DNA of 64,000 nt, from NCBI GenBank assembly GCA_021792365.1, contig JAJYUT010000009.1, forward strand, positions 162,817 to 226,816. The letters are read 5' to 3'. The notes under the pieces are model-generated. The model was not told where the DNA came from and did no database searches. It worked only from the letters and a program-made list of their open reading frames with translations. The stretch is from Pseudomonadota bacterium (lineage in GTDB: Bacteria; Pseudomonadota; Alphaproteobacteria; Dongiales; Dongiaceae). Positions 1-8,839 of this stretch are shown here, piece after piece (position 1 is the first letter of the stretch; every line of letters starts with the position of its first letter). A program made the position numbers and the translations under genes.

Positions 1-896
1 ATGTCGAGAGCTTCGGCGAGCTCGAGACCCTGAGCGAGGTTGCCGCGCGTCTCGGCGTGACCGCGCCGGTGACGCTGCGCATCAACCCGGACGTGGACGC
101 CAGGACCCATTCCAAGATCTCCACCGGCAAGGCGGAGAACAAGTTCGGCATCGACATAGACCACGCCGCGCAGTTCTATTCCGCCGCGGCGCGGATGAAG
201 GGCATCCGGATCGTCGGCCTCGCTGTCCATATCGGCTCGCAGCTCACCGACATCGCGCCCTATCGCGCCGCCTTCGCCAAGATCGCGGAGCTCGCCCAGA
301 CCCTGCGCAAGGCCGGACTGCCGGTCGAGCGCATCGACCTTGGCGGCGGCATCGGGATCGCATATCGCGACGAGAGCACGATCAGCCTCAAGGACTATGC
401 CGCGCTGGTGGACGAGCTCATCGTGCCCCTCGGCACCAGGATCGAGGTCGAGCCGGGGCGCAGCATCGTCGGCAATGCCGGCCTGCTGGTTTCGCGCGTC
501 ATCAACGTGAAGCAGGGCGTCAGCCGCAAATTCGTGATCGTGGACGCGGCGATGAACGACCTCCTCCGTCCCAGCCTCTACGACGCGTATCACGACATCA
601 TCCCGATCGCCCTGCCACCAAGCGATGCGCCGGTCGAGCGCTGGGACGTGGTCGGCCCGGTCTGCGAGACCGGCGACCGCTTCGCCGAGCAGCGGCCCCT
701 GCCGCCCGTGCAACCCGGAGATCTGGTGGCGTTTGCGACCGCCGGCGCCTATGGCTCGGTCATGTCCTCGACCTACAACACCCGCCTGCCGGCCGCGGAG
801 GTCCTGGTGCAGGGCGGCCGCTATGACATCGTGCGGCCCCGGCCATCTTATGACCACATTATTGACCTAGATAAGGTTCCCGACTGGCTCGCTTGA
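1..896 (+). CDS. lysA: Diaminopimelate decarboxylase, C-terminal part (5' end outside the window)
   Basis: This enzyme decarboxylates meso-diaminopimelate to L-lysine, the last step of lysine synthesis, using PLP in the cytoplasm. The open frame runs in from the left edge (first full codon at base 3), so the N-terminal part with the PLP lysine is missing. Visible family motifs are HIGSQL, the glycine-rich LGGGIGIAY, EPGRSIVGNAG, the substrate/dimer-interface GPVCETGDRFA and the C-terminal GAYGSVMSSTYN. The following gene is DUF4175, a pairing common in alphaproteobacteria. The identification is secure; only the true start is unknown. Confidence 0.96.
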   Translation, partial: VESFGELETLSEVAARLGVTAPVTLRINPDVDARTHSKISTGKAENKFGIDIDHAAQFYSAAARMKGIRIVGLAVHIGSQLTDIAPYRAAFAKIAELAQTLRKAGLPVERIDLGGGIGIAYRDESTISLKDYAALVDELIVPLGTRIEVEPGRSIVGNAGLLVSRVINVKQGVSRKFVIVDAAMNDLLRPSLYDAYHDIIPIALPPSDAPVERWDVVGPVCETGDRFAEQRPLPPVQPGDLVAFATAGAYGSVMSSTYNTRLPAAEVLVQGGRYDIVRPRPSYDHIIDLDKVPDWLA

Positions 897-994
897 CACA
901 CTTTGCGACGAACTTGTCCTCGCAATCGAACCAAGGGCTGGCTACATTGTTAACCACTCTGGGCTAGGATCGGATCGGAAAGCCGGCGCTACCC

Positions 995-3508
995 ATGCAG
1001 GACTCTAGGCCCTCTTTGCGATCGCAGGCCGCCGCCGACCCGATGGCGGCGCTGCCGGGCCGTGTCCGCGGCTGGACCTGGGCGGCCTGGGCCCTGATGC
1101 TGCTGGAGCGCACCGGCCGGGCCCTCATCCCCGCTTTGGCGGTGATCGCCGCCTTCGCCATCGTCAGCCTGTTCAACCTGTTCCGCTTCATGCCCCTGTG
1201 GCTGCACTGGGGCGTGCTGGCGCTGTTCGGCGCCGCTCTGCTCGCCGCCTTGTGGTGGGGCTTCCGGAGCTGGCGCGCGCCCCTGCCGGGCGACGCCCTG
1301 CGCCGTCTGGAGGCCGATAGCGGCCTCGTCCACCGCCCCCTCACCCACCTGGCCGACCGGCAGGCCAGCAACCTGGTCGACCCCCTGGCCACGATCCTGT
1401 GGTCGCATCACCAGCGGCGCCTGCTCGCGGGCCTGGGCGAGCTGACCCTGGCGCCCCAGCCGAGCGACCTGCCCCGCCGCGACCCGCTGGCGCTGCGCGG
1501 CCTTGCCGTCCTGCTGCTGGCGCTGGGCATCGCGATCGCCTGGGACCAGTCCGGCAACCGGCTGTGGGCCGCGGTGACGCCGCAGCCGCGCACCACCGCC
1601 GACATCGCCGCCATCACGGTCGAGGCCTGGATCACGCCGCCCGATTACACCCGCCTCGCCCCGATCTCCCTCAAGGCGGATCCCGCCGCCCAGCCGGTCG
1701 AAGCGGGCGCGGAATCGAGCCCGATCGAGGTGCCGGTGGGCAGCAAGCTGCTGGTCCAGATCCAGGGCCTCGGCTCGGCCGCGACCCTCGCCGCCAACAA
1801 CGAATCCAAGCCGCTCGAGATGCTGGATGAAGAAACCCAGCGTGCCGAGCTGGTGCTGAAGCAGGGCGACCGCATCGGCATCACCGGCAGCGGGCTCGAT
1901 GTCGGCTGGCCGATCGCCCTGCGCCCCGATTTGCCGCCGACCGCCGCCTTGCAGGAGCCGCGCGCGACCGAGCGCGCCGTCCTGCACGTGGTCTATGGCG
2001 CCAAGGACGATTTCGGGGTGGCGGAGATGCGCCTCGCGATCACCCAGGGCAAGGAGACGCAGGAGCTGCCGCTCACCGCCCACGGCGCCGATCCGCGCGA
2101 GGTGAAGGGGCAGGGCTTCCAGGACCTGACCGCTCATCCCTGGGCCGGCCTTCCGGTGGAGCTGCGCGCGGTGGCGCGCGACGCGCTTGGCCAGATCGGC
2201 GCCTCCGCTCCGGTCGCCATGACCTTGCCGGAACGCAAGTTCTATCACCCGGTGGCGCGCGCCATCATCGAGCAGCGCAAGCGCCTCGCCCAGGATTCCG
2301 GCGCCGGCGCCATCGCCGTCGCGCGCAAGCTGGTGCCGCTGCTGATGCAGCCGGACGCCTTCGAGAACGACATCACCACCTTCATGGCGCTGGATTTCAT
2401 GGTCAAGCGCCTGACGTCCAACCCGCTGGACAAGCAGGAGCTCGGCAACGTCCTGCAACTGATGTGGGACACCGCCTTGGCGCTCGAGGATGGCGGCGTC
2501 TCGATGGCGATGCGCGAATTGCGCCGGCTCCAGCGTGCGCTGGAGGAAGCCTTGCAGCGCGGCGCCTCCGACGAGGAGATCGAGCGCCTGATGAACGAGC
2601 TGCAGCAGGCGATGAACGAGTATCTGCGCCAGATGCAGGAGCAGCTCGCCCAGGCGATGCAGAAGGGCATGCAGCTCCAGCAGATGGATCCCAACTCGCT
2701 CCAGCTCTCGCAGCAGGATTTGAACCAGATGCTGAACGAGGCGCGGCGCATGGCGCAGAACGGCGCGCGCGAATCGGCCCAGCAGATGCTCCAGCAGCTC
2801 CAGAACATGCTGGAGAACCTGCAGATGGCGATGCCCATGCCCGGCCAGACCAACGGTCCGGCGCAGCAGATGATGAACGATCTGGGCAAGATCATGCAGG
2901 AGCAGCAGCAATTGCTGCAGGACACCTTCCGTCGCCAGCGCGGTCAGCAGCCGGGGCAGCAGCCCGGCCAGCAACCAGGCGAAGGCCAGGAGCAGGGCAT
3001 GGGCCAGGGCCAGGGACAGGGCATGCCGGGCGGCGGCGGCGCCGAGGCGCAGGAGGCCCTGCGCCAGCAGCTGGGCGAGCTGATGCGCCGCTTCTCGAAC
3101 GCCACCGGCGACATCCCGCAGGGGCTGGGCCAGGCCGAGCAATCCATGCGCGGCGCGACCGACGCCCTGCGCGGCGAGCAGCTCGACAGCGCCGCCCAGG
3201 CGCAGAACGACGCGCTCGAGCAGTTGAAGCAGGGCATGCAGCAGATGAACCAGGCGATGCAGCAGCAGATGGGAGCCCAGCGCGGCCCTGGCCAGCGCGA
3301 CCCCATGGACCCCTTCGGCCGCGCGCTCAGCGACGACGAGGGCCCCGGCGGCGACGCCTTCGCCCGCGAAGGCTCCGACATGGTGCCGCTGGAATCCGAG
3401 GTCGACCGCAGCCGCCAGATCTTCGAGGAACTACGCCAGCGCCGCAACCAGCCCCAGCGCCCCAAGATCGAGCGCGACTACCTCGACCGCCTGCTGCGGC
3501 AGTTCTAG
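995..3508 (+). CDS. DUF4175 / TIGR02302 family membrane protein
   Basis: This is a large conserved membrane protein of 837 residues with no established function. Two hydrophobic segments lie at about residues 35-90 and a third at about 160-180, followed by a long soluble part. From about residue 510 the protein becomes very rich in Gln and Met, probably coiled coil, with a QPGQQPGQQPG tract near residues 650-660. This composition and the position directly after lysA match the TIGR02302 family of alphaproteobacteria. The low-complexity part produces long spurious frames on the other strand. Confidence 0.85.
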   Translation: MQDSRPSLRSQAAADPMAALPGRVRGWTWAAWALMLLERTGRALIPALAVIAAFAIVSLFNLFRFMPLWLHWGVLALFGAALLAALWWGFRSWRAPLPGDALRRLEADSGLVHRPLTHLADRQASNLVDPLATILWSHHQRRLLAGLGELTLAPQPSDLPRRDPLALRGLAVLLLALGIAIAWDQSGNRLWAAVTPQPRTTADIAAITVEAWITPPDYTRLAPISLKADPAAQPVEAGAESSPIEVPVGSKLLVQIQGLGSAATLAANNESKPLEMLDEETQRAELVLKQGDRIGITGSGLDVGWPIALRPDLPPTAALQEPRATERAVLHVVYGAKDDFGVAEMRLAITQGKETQELPLTAHGADPREVKGQGFQDLTAHPWAGLPVELRAVARDALGQIGASAPVAMTLPERKFYHPVARAIIEQRKRLAQDSGAGAIAVARKLVPLLMQPDAFENDITTFMALDFMVKRLTSNPLDKQELGNVLQLMWDTALALEDGGVSMAMRELRRLQRALEEALQRGASDEEIERLMNELQQAMNEYLRQMQEQLAQAMQKGMQLQQMDPNSLQLSQQDLNQMLNEARRMAQNGARESAQQMLQQLQNMLENLQMAMPMPGQTNGPAQQMMNDLGKIMQEQQQLLQDTFRRQRGQQPGQQPGQQPGEGQEQGMGQGQGQGMPGGGGAEAQEALRQQLGELMRRFSNATGDIPQGLGQAEQSMRGATDALRGEQLDSAAQAQNDALEQLKQGMQQMNQAMQQQMGAQRGPGQRDPMDPFGRALSDDEGPGGDAFAREGSDMVPLESEVDRSRQIFEELRQRRNQPQRPKIERDYLDRLLRQF

Positions 3509-3880
3509 CCCTCTCTAAGCTGTCATCCCAGGCGGGCGCAGCTTGAGCCGGGACCCATGCGGCCTCTCAGCGGCAAATCTACAGAGCGGAATCCCTTCTC
3601 TCCTCGCGAGCGAAGCTGGATGAAAGGTCGTGCCGCCAGGCCCGCAGCGAACAATCGCCCGCCACCTGTCGCGGACACGCGCTCGCGTGAGGCTCTCGTT
3701 CACTAGCGACCGCCTCAGCTCCGCCAAGCGCTCGGCCAATCGCGCCAGGACGATGTCGAGTGTTTCGCTCCTACCTTGCAGGGCGGCTTCGATCGTCGTC
3801 GGAATCGGCGTCAGAGCGCTGCACTTGCTGGGCGCGCGAAACGGCTGATGGATCTCGGCCCCTGCACATTGATGACTGGC
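3509..3880. other. Gene-free stretch with a palindromic repeat and a possible gene remnant
   Basis: A dispersed repeat sits at 3521-3559. On the minus strand, about 3700-3800 reads as an amphipathic protein-like segment (TTIEAALQGRSETLDIV, then LARLAERLAELRRSL) without a convincing start, ribosome site or recognisable family. It may be the remains of a gene. Confidence 0.4.
3521..3559. repeat. Dispersed intergenic palindromic repeat, copy 1
   Basis: The unit begins TGTCATCCC, passes through a GC-rich centre and ends GGGACCCATG. A related copy with the same TGTCATCCCGGGCG start and CCCGGGACC end lies at 10755-10790. Both sit just after the stop codon of a plus-strand gene, as expected for a REP-like or transcript-end element. 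Confidence 0.6.
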
Positions 3881-4456
3881 TCATCGCCCTCCACGCGGAA
3901 GCACGGAGAGAACGCGGCCGATGAACGTGTGGAACTCGCTCATGTAGGTGCGCAGGAACTCTTTCGTCGATGGCACGGTGACTTCGCCCTCGTCCGTGAT
4001 CATCCCGTCCTTGAACTGGATGTAGGCCTCCGGCGCGTTCATCTGGGGCGCGTTGCAGTAGGTGAGCACGCCGCGCAGGTCGCGCTGCGCGAGCGCGGTG
4101 CCGATCGCCCCCGGCGACGTGCCGATCACCGCGCATGGCTTGTCCGTGAAGGCATTGCTTCCATACGGGCGGCTCGCCCAATCGATCGCGTTCTTGAGGC
4201 CACCCGGTATGGACCGGTTGTATTCCGGCGTCACGAACAGGATGGCGTCGGACGCGGTGATGGCCGCCTTGAAGGCCCGCGCCACCGGCGGATAATTGTC
4301 GTCATAATCGTAGCTGTAGAGCGGCAGGTCCTTGAATGAGATCTCGCTGAACTCCAGCTCCTCCGGCGCGAGCTTGATCAAGGCGCGGGCGAGCTTGCGA
4401 TTGATGGATGCCGTGGCAAGGCTGCCGACCAGATAACCGACCTTGTAGCGGGCCAT
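3881..4456 (-). CDS. NADPH-dependent FMN reductase family protein
   Basis: This is a flavodoxin-fold reductase of 191 residues, related to ChrR/YieF quinone and chromate reductases, which move electrons from NAD(P)H through FMN. The N-terminal phosphate-binding loop reads GSLATASINRKLA, and the family signature PEYNRSIPGGLKNAIDW lies in the middle. I chose the ATG at 4456 because GGAAGGA lies six bases upstream; an in-frame ATG at 4474 is possible. The gene stands alone. The natural substrate cannot be told from sequence. Confidence 0.88.
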   Translation of the reverse strand: MARYKVGYLVGSLATASINRKLARALIKLAPEELEFSEISFKDLPLYSYDYDDNYPPVARAFKAAITASDAILFVTPEYNRSIPGGLKNAIDWASRPYGSNAFTDKPCAVIGTSPGAIGTALAQRDLRGVLTYCNAPQMNAPEAYIQFKDGMITDEGEVTVPSTKEFLRTYMSEFHTFIGRVLSVLPRGGR

Positions 4457-4702
4457 GAGCATTCCTTCCGGCAATCCGGGCCCTCGATCGGATTGCGCCT
4501 CGTGTCACGGTACGAACGGTCAACACGGCGCTGGTCCGCGCTGTTCCATGCCGCCGCGCCCAAGGCCAACCGCCTGCTCCTGCCGATGGAAGATCACGCG
4601 CGACGCGGGGACAAACGCGGTCAGAGTCGACTTACACTCCGCTCCGCTCATAGGTCAAAGACCGGCGTCCGGCGCAATCACCCTGACTTTGCATCAGTCT
4701 TC

Positions 4703-5110
4703 TCACCGCTCTTGCGACCCCGAGTCAGTCGCGCCAGGGCTCGCAATCAAGCAGCCGACATGGGCGCGCGAAAACGGGTTCGCCCAATGCAGCGGCACGT
4801 CCAGAAGGCCCAACTCGAGTCCAATGTCCCTGGCTCTTTGTGCCGCGGCACATATCCAGACGTAAACTCCGACCAGAAAGAAGCCCAGGAAGATCAGCTC
4901 GGGATTGATCGGCCTCAAAGTCGATTCGACGAACTCTGCGCTCGCCCTGCTCCAGAACCTTTCCTCATCGCTCCCGATGCCCCAGGGAACGGAAAGCAGC
5001 CCGATGATCAACGGCACTGCAGCGCCCATCACCATGATCAGCAGTCCGATGATGATCCGCAGAACAAAGCCGACTCGCCCGATGCGGCCATCGCGCGAGA
5101 ACAGACTCAT
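4703..5110 (-). CDS. DUF805-like small membrane protein
   Basis: This 135-residue protein begins with the DUF805-like motif GRIGRVGFVLRI, followed by a hydrophobic stretch at about residues 14-42 and a second at about 72-88. The motif AQRARDIG after the last membrane segment resembles the R-x-HD-G motif of DUF805 (YhaH-type) proteins. The C-terminal tail is unusually polar for the family and may reflect a changed reading end. Function is unknown. It lies upstream of a toxin-antitoxin pair on the same strand but is not clearly part of it. Confidence 0.6.
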   Translation of the reverse strand: MSLFSRDGRIGRVGFVLRIIIGLLIMVMGAAVPLIIGLLSVPWGIGSDEERFWSRASAEFVESTLRPINPELIFLGFFLVGVYVWICAAAQRARDIGLELGLLDVPLHWANPFSRAHVGCLIASPGATDSGSQER

Positions 5111-5149
5111 ATCGTCCGTTCGATGGTGATCGTGATCATGCTTCAGCTC

Positions 5150-5713
5150 TCATCTGTAGAACACCACCGCCCCGCTCGGCACCAGCTGCTCCAGCAAGTC
5201 GAAATCGCGGACGTTGCGCGTGAGGATCGCGGCGCCGACCCTGCGCGCCTGGAGGTAGATGAGGCTGTCGTTGAGCAGCCTTCCCCCCGCTTGCCCGGAT
5301 GGAGTCCCGCCAAGCCGAAGCGCCTTGCCTGCCAGCATGCCGGCCTTGCCCCACATGTCGACATCCGGCGCGAACAGCCGGTGCCGGGGAATGTCGTCGA
5401 TAGTGCCGGCGATCGCCGCCAGCGCCGCCTTGGTGCCACGGTGGGCCGGATCGAGCCGACCGAACGCGTGCGTCAGTTCCGACAGGCAAACGGCGGAGTG
5501 GAAGAGGGTGCGGTAGCGCAGCAGATCGTCGAGGGCCGCCGGCGTCCTGCCCTGGAGAACGTCGACATACACCGTGGTGTCGAGGAGAAGCGGACGCCCG
5601 GTCTTCGGCTCGCTTTCCGCCCAGCGCAGTGCGCTTTCTGCGCGAGGCTTGAGCGGACGCCTCGCCTGTTGCGGCTTGAGCGCCCGCTCGGCGCGCTTGA
5701 GGTCAAAGCTCAA
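5150..5713 (-). CDS. PIN-domain toxin (VapC-like ribonuclease)
   Basis: The PIN fold starts near residue 42. The four acidic residues expected to bind the catalytic metal are visible as D45 in LLLDTTVYVD, E79 in CLSELTHAF, D149 in RLLNDSLIY and D170 in NVRDFDLL. Family members cleave RNA, often tRNA or rRNA. The protein has 187 residues, longer than usual, because a basic N-terminal segment of about 40 residues precedes the domain. The gene overlaps the upstream antitoxin gene by 11 bases, so the two are translationally coupled. Confidence 0.85.
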   Translation of the reverse strand: MSFDLKRAERALKPQQARRPLKPRAESALRWAESEPKTGRPLLLDTTVYVDVLQGRTPAALDDLLRYRTLFHSAVCLSELTHAFGRLDPAHRGTKAALAAIAGTIDDIPRHRLFAPDVDMWGKAGMLAGKALRLGGTPSGQAGGRLLNDSLIYLQARRVGAAILTRNVRDFDLLEQLVPSGAVVFYR

Positions 5714-6035
5714 GGTCGAGATCCGGATCGACCGCGCCCTTGCGTTTCAGGAACTTGTCGCCGAAATCGTCCGCCAGCGCGAGGTTCGAGAGCGCGAGCT
5801 CGACCAGCTCGGTATCCGATCTGACGCCGGCGCGCTTCTTCGCGGCCTTGACGAGAGCGGTGGAGACCCGGCCGCGGATCACCGCGTCCTTCGGACCGCC
5901 GACGAGCCCGGCGTTTCTCGCCTCGCTCATGATGAGATCGGCGCGGGTGCGCTGGACGGCGGCCTCTCCGGGCGCAGCAACACCCTTCGCGATGCGCTCC
6001 CGCTTCCGTGCCCGCTCAAGCATCCTCTTCGACAT
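5703..6035 (-). CDS. Antitoxin partner of the PIN toxin
   Basis: This 110-residue protein has a basic N-terminus rich in Arg and Lys. Its C-terminal half (VSTALVKAAKKRAGV, then SDTELVELALSNLAL) looks like a ribbon-helix-helix DNA-binding element, followed by an acidic tail. It precedes and overlaps the PIN gene, the usual antitoxin-first order. A strong GGAGG ribosome site lies eight bases upstream of the ATG, and a TATGAT -10 element lies in the leader. The antitoxin role is inferred from position and composition. Confidence 0.75.
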   Translation of the reverse strand: MSKRMLERARKRERIAKGVAAPGEAAVQRTRADLIMSEARNAGLVGGPKDAVIRGRVSTALVKAAKKRAGVRSDTELVELALSNLALADDFGDKFLKRKGAVDPDLDLEL

Positions 6036-6097
6036 TGCGAGTGCCTCCTTGTGCTACAAATCATACGAGATGTGGCACGCGGTGTCAGCCGTAAAAG

Positions 6098-6188
6098 GAA
6101 GCCCGCCCGGATTCGAGCCGGGATGCGCTGGGGCTCGCAGAATGAGCCGCCGTATAAAGCGGGTGCTTGCCAGGTGATCTACGCGCCG
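6098..6188 (-). tRNA. Degenerate tRNA-like element, copy 1
   Basis: On the minus strand the 91 bases contain a perfect T arm (CCCGG / CTCGAAT loop / CCGGG), a D-loop-like CCTGGCAA and a possible anticodon arm with TTTATAC between CCGC and GCGG. An extra arm pairs GGCTC with GAGCC. The acceptor stem has two mismatches and the anticodon loop carries one extra base. It is therefore probably a decayed copy of the element at 7156-7246, from which it differs at many positions. Confidence 0.4.
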
Positions 6189-6277
6189 TGATCAGGCGTG
6201 CGGCAGCCCTGTTCGGCAGCCCTGGCTCGACGGCCCTGGATGGCCGCCGTCATCTGGCATGCGTGCGGCACGGCGCG

Positions 6278-7087
6278 CTATAGAAACGCGCTCAACCGCT
6301 CCAGCACGAGATCCGCGGCCTCGAGCTGAGGAAGGTGGCCGATGCCAGGCAACGTCTCGAATGTTGCCTGTGGAACCAGCGCGTGCAGTGCCTTGCCGCG
6401 CGTCAGCGGAATCCATGGATCGTCCTCGCCCCAGACGATCTTGACCGGACACTGGATGGTCCCGAATAGCGGCTCGATCTCGGCGGTATAGCTTTCGTCC
6501 GCCTGCGCGAATTGCCGGTAGAAACTGCCCCGCCCCTCCTCCGAAAGCCACGGCTCGACCAGTCGCGCGAAATCGTCGGGCGCGATGTCGTTCACGATCG
6601 CGCCCCTGATATACGCTTCCACGACCGCGCGGTGGATATGCGGCGGCAGGCCCAAGAACGCGTCCACATGGCGACCGACATGATCGAAGAAGGCAGATCC
6701 CCATGGGCGCATCGCGACGACATTCATCAGGACGTACCGTTCGAACGCACAGCCATGCAGCAGATGCGCGCGCAGCGTGGTCGCGCCGCCGAAGTCATGC
6801 GCAATGACGGCGGGACGTGCGAGGCCCCAATGCGCCACCATCTCGGCGAACACTTCCCCCTGCACATCGAGCGACGTGCGCTGCGCCGCGCTTTTGGCGG
6901 ATTGCCCGTATCCGGGCATGTCGTACCAATGGACGCTGTACCGCCTCGCCAGCCCCGGAATGATGCGGTGCCAGGAGAACGAGGACCAGGGCCAACCGTG
7001 CGCCAGCACGAGCGCAGGCCCACTGCCGAACCGACCCGCTGCGACCGCGCCTGCAGACGTCTCAAATGTCTCGTCGAGTTTCCACAC
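6278..7087 (-). CDS. Alpha/beta hydrolase with an aspartate nucleophile (dehalogenase/epoxide-hydrolase-like)
   Basis: The 269-residue protein has the complete alpha/beta hydrolase layout. The oxyanion-hole motif is H30-G31-W32. The nucleophile elbow AHDFGG carries Asp98 instead of Ser. The acid is D222 or D223 in WGEDDPW and the catalytic base is H251 in GIGHLPQ. An Asp nucleophile is the mark of haloalkane or haloacetate dehalogenases and epoxide hydrolases, so ordinary ester hydrolysis is unlikely. The substrate is unknown. The gene lies between two tRNA-like repeats in the same orientation, which suggests it arrived or was duplicated there. Confidence 0.85.
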   Translation of the reverse strand: MWKLDETFETSAGAVAAGRFGSGPALVLAHGWPWSSFSWHRIIPGLARRYSVHWYDMPGYGQSAKSAAQRTSLDVQGEVFAEMVAHWGLARPAVIAHDFGGATTLRAHLLHGCAFERYVLMNVVAMRPWGSAFFDHVGRHVDAFLGLPPHIHRAVVEAYIRGAIVNDIAPDDFARLVEPWLSEEGRGSFYRQFAQADESYTAEIEPLFGTIQCPVKIVWGEDDPWIPLTRGKALHALVPQATFETLPGIGHLPQLEAADLVLERLSAFL

Positions 7088-7155
7088 CTGGCGATCTCCA
7101 TGCTCCGGTGGAGAATATCACTGATCCGCACGGCACCATGGGTCGGCGCACCAAG

Positions 7156-7246
7156 TAGCCCCGCCCGGATTTGAACCGGGATAGCTCTCCGGTCCGGAGA
7201 CGAGCCGCGCATAGGGCGGGTGTTTTGCCAGCTAAGCTACCGGGCC
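7156..7246 (-). tRNA. tRNA-like element with long variable arm and apparent UAU anticodon, copy 2
   Basis: Read on the minus strand, the element has an acceptor stem with one mismatch (GGCCCGG with CGGGGCT, first pair G-U), T8 A9 and a D loop with the conserved A14, G15, G18-G19 and A21. The anticodon stem has four pairs around CCTATGC, the extra arm pairs TCTCC with GGAGA, and the T arm is perfect (CCCGG, TTCAAAT, CCGGG). The apparent anticodon is UAU (isoleucine AUA), but base 33 is C rather than U. The long extra arm does not fit a normal tRNA-Ile. CCA is not encoded. It may be an unusual tRNA or a decaying one. Confidence 0.5.
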
Positions 7247-7336
7247 GCGATCAGGCGCGCGGCGTCCGTATTCGGTCGCCCGTCATCGGCAGGGCTTCGC
7301 TTTGCGTCGCCGTCATCCGACGTGGCCGAGGCATGG

Positions 7337-7783
7337 CTACGCAACGCCCCGCGCCTGCAGCGCGTCCTGCACCACGGCGCAGATCTCCTTCAGCGAGAAC
7401 GGCTTCGAAACCACGCGGTCGATCAGCGCGTCGAGGTTGTGCGCGCGCTGGCGCTCCGCGGCGAACCCGGTCATCAGCACCACCGGCAAGGCGGGCCGAT
7501 CCTTCGTGGCCTTCAGGGCCAGCGCGATGCCGTCCATGCCGGGCATCACGATGTCGGTCAGCAGCAGGTCGTAGGGTGATTGCTCCAGCGCCGCGAGCGC
7601 GGCGCCGCCGTCGCCCACCGCCGTGACCTCGTGACCGTAATGGGCGAGTGCGCGCTTGACGAATTCGCGCACGGCCTCGTCGTCTTCCGCGAGCAGGATT
7701 GCCGCCACCGCCTCACCGCCTGATTGGCCGGCGCTCTCCGGATCGTCCCCACGTTCCGGCTGCCGGTCTAGCCCATCGCTCAT
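7337..7783 (-). CDS. cpdR: CpdR-like single-domain response regulator
   Basis: This is a stand-alone receiver of 148 residues. The acidic pocket is EDD at residues 33-35, the phosphorylated Asp is D77 in LLLTDIVMPGMDG, and the conserved lysine is in the SKPF motif. In alphaproteobacteria, CpdR homologues with this sequence pattern recruit substrates to the ClpXP protease during the cell cycle. About 25 polar residues precede the receiver, so the true start may be further in. The cpdR assignment rests on similarity of the receiver and is likely rather than proven. Confidence 0.75.
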   Translation of the reverse strand: MSDGLDRQPERGDDPESAGQSGGEAVAAILLAEDDEAVREFVKRALAHYGHEVTAVGDGGAALAALEQSPYDLLLTDIVMPGMDGIALALKATKDRPALPVVLMTGFAAERQRAHNLDALIDRVVSKPFSLKEICAVVQDALQARGVA

Positions 7784-7876
7784 GGCTCAACTCATTCTTA
7801 AGCATCGCAGGGCCCAGGCGCCCCGCGCAATGCCTTAGACAGCATAGGCGCGTCGCTCTTAAGATTTGGTGAGGAG

Positions 7877-8839
7877 TCACTCCGCCGTCGCGACGCGCAG
7901 CTCGAAGTTCGGCGCCGTGGGCGGCCAGTCCTCGAACGATTTCCGGAATTTGATGTTCTGCCCCGGCTCGATCACGCTCTCCGCCAGGCGGAAGGTCAGC
8001 GGCGGCATCGGGCTGCCCACGTCGTCCACCGGGATGACCACCAAAGGCGGCATGCTCAGCGGCTCCTGCGACAGGTTGAACACGGTGGCGGTCAGGTCGA
8101 AGATCTTGCGCCCGGTCTCGACGTTGGTGTTGATCCGCGCGTTGTCGATCGAGATCTCGAGATCGGCGGCGGCGTTGTCGGTCGGGATGCGCAGCAGCGA
8201 GTAGATGATGTCGGCGCCCGGCACGGTGCGCGCGATCACGTCGCGGAACACGTAGCCGGCGATCAGCAGCCCGACCACCAGCCCCGCCGCCAGGACAAGC
8301 CAGAGATGCGAGGCGCGCTTGGCCGGCCGCAGCGGCTTCATGCGCGGCGGCGCGGTGATCGCCGCCGGGTCCGCGGCCTCCGGCTGGGCGCGCCGCGCCA
8401 GCCGGGCGATCGGATTGTCGTCCGCCTCCCGGTCTGCCGCCCGGTCTGCCGCGGCATCCTCTCCCGCGCCGTCCTGTGCTGCCTCCTCGACCGCCGTGCC
8501 CTCGGGCCGCACGCCGGTCACCTGCTCGGCGATCGCCGCCAGGGATTGCGCCATCTCGGCTGGGGTCTCCGGCGGGCGCGGCGGAAGCGACTCCGTCTCC
8601 TCCGGCGGCGCGGGCATGGCCGCCGCGAACTCGGGCGAGGCCGATGACGGGGGGAATGGCGCGACTTCGGGCTGCGGCGGCTCCGGCGCGGCGGACGGCT
8701 CCGGCGGCGGCGCCATGCCTTCCGGCATCTGGCGCCAGCGGTGGCTGCATTTGGCGCAGCGCACATTGCGCCCTGCCGGCAGCAGCTTGGCCGGATCCAG
8801 GTTGAACCGGGCTCCGCAGGACGGGCAGGCGATGATCAC
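7877..8839 (-). CDS. Zinc-ribbon (MJ0042/DUF3426-type) membrane protein
   Basis: The N-terminus carries a zinc ribbon with two CxxC pairs, CPSCG at residues 5-9 and CAKC at about 28-31. A Pro/Glu/Ala-rich linker of about 130 residues follows, then a single membrane segment at about residues 180-200 (LWLVLAAGLVVGLLIAGYVF). The C-terminal domain is of the DUF3426 type. The gene is divergent from ftsE, as often seen in alphaproteobacteria. A regulatory or envelope role has been guessed for the family, but no function is established. Confidence 0.82.
   Translation of the reverse strand: MIIACPSCGARFNLDPAKLLPAGRNVRCAKCSHRWRQMPEGMAPPPEPSAAPEPPQPEVAPFPPSSASPEFAAAMPAPPEETESLPPRPPETPAEMAQSLAAIAEQVTGVRPEGTAVEEAAQDGAGEDAAADRAADREADDNPIARLARRAQPEAADPAAITAPPRMKPLRPAKRASHLWLVLAAGLVVGLLIAGYVFRDVIARTVPGADIIYSLLRIPTDNAAADLEISIDNARINTNVETGRKIFDLTATVFNLSQEPLSMPPLVVIPVDDVGSPMPPLTFRLAESVIEPGQNIKFRKSFEDWPPTAPNFELRVATAE

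Noticed and set aside
989..3142. 717-codon frame opposite the DUF4175 gene
   Set aside because: It is a mirror of a Gln/Met-rich GC-biased gene, with His/Leu/Arg-rich low-complexity composition and no domain.
3515..3739. 74-codon minus-strand frame after the DUF4175 gene
   Set aside because: It spans a dispersed repeat and has no ribosome site or known family; noted only as a possible remnant.
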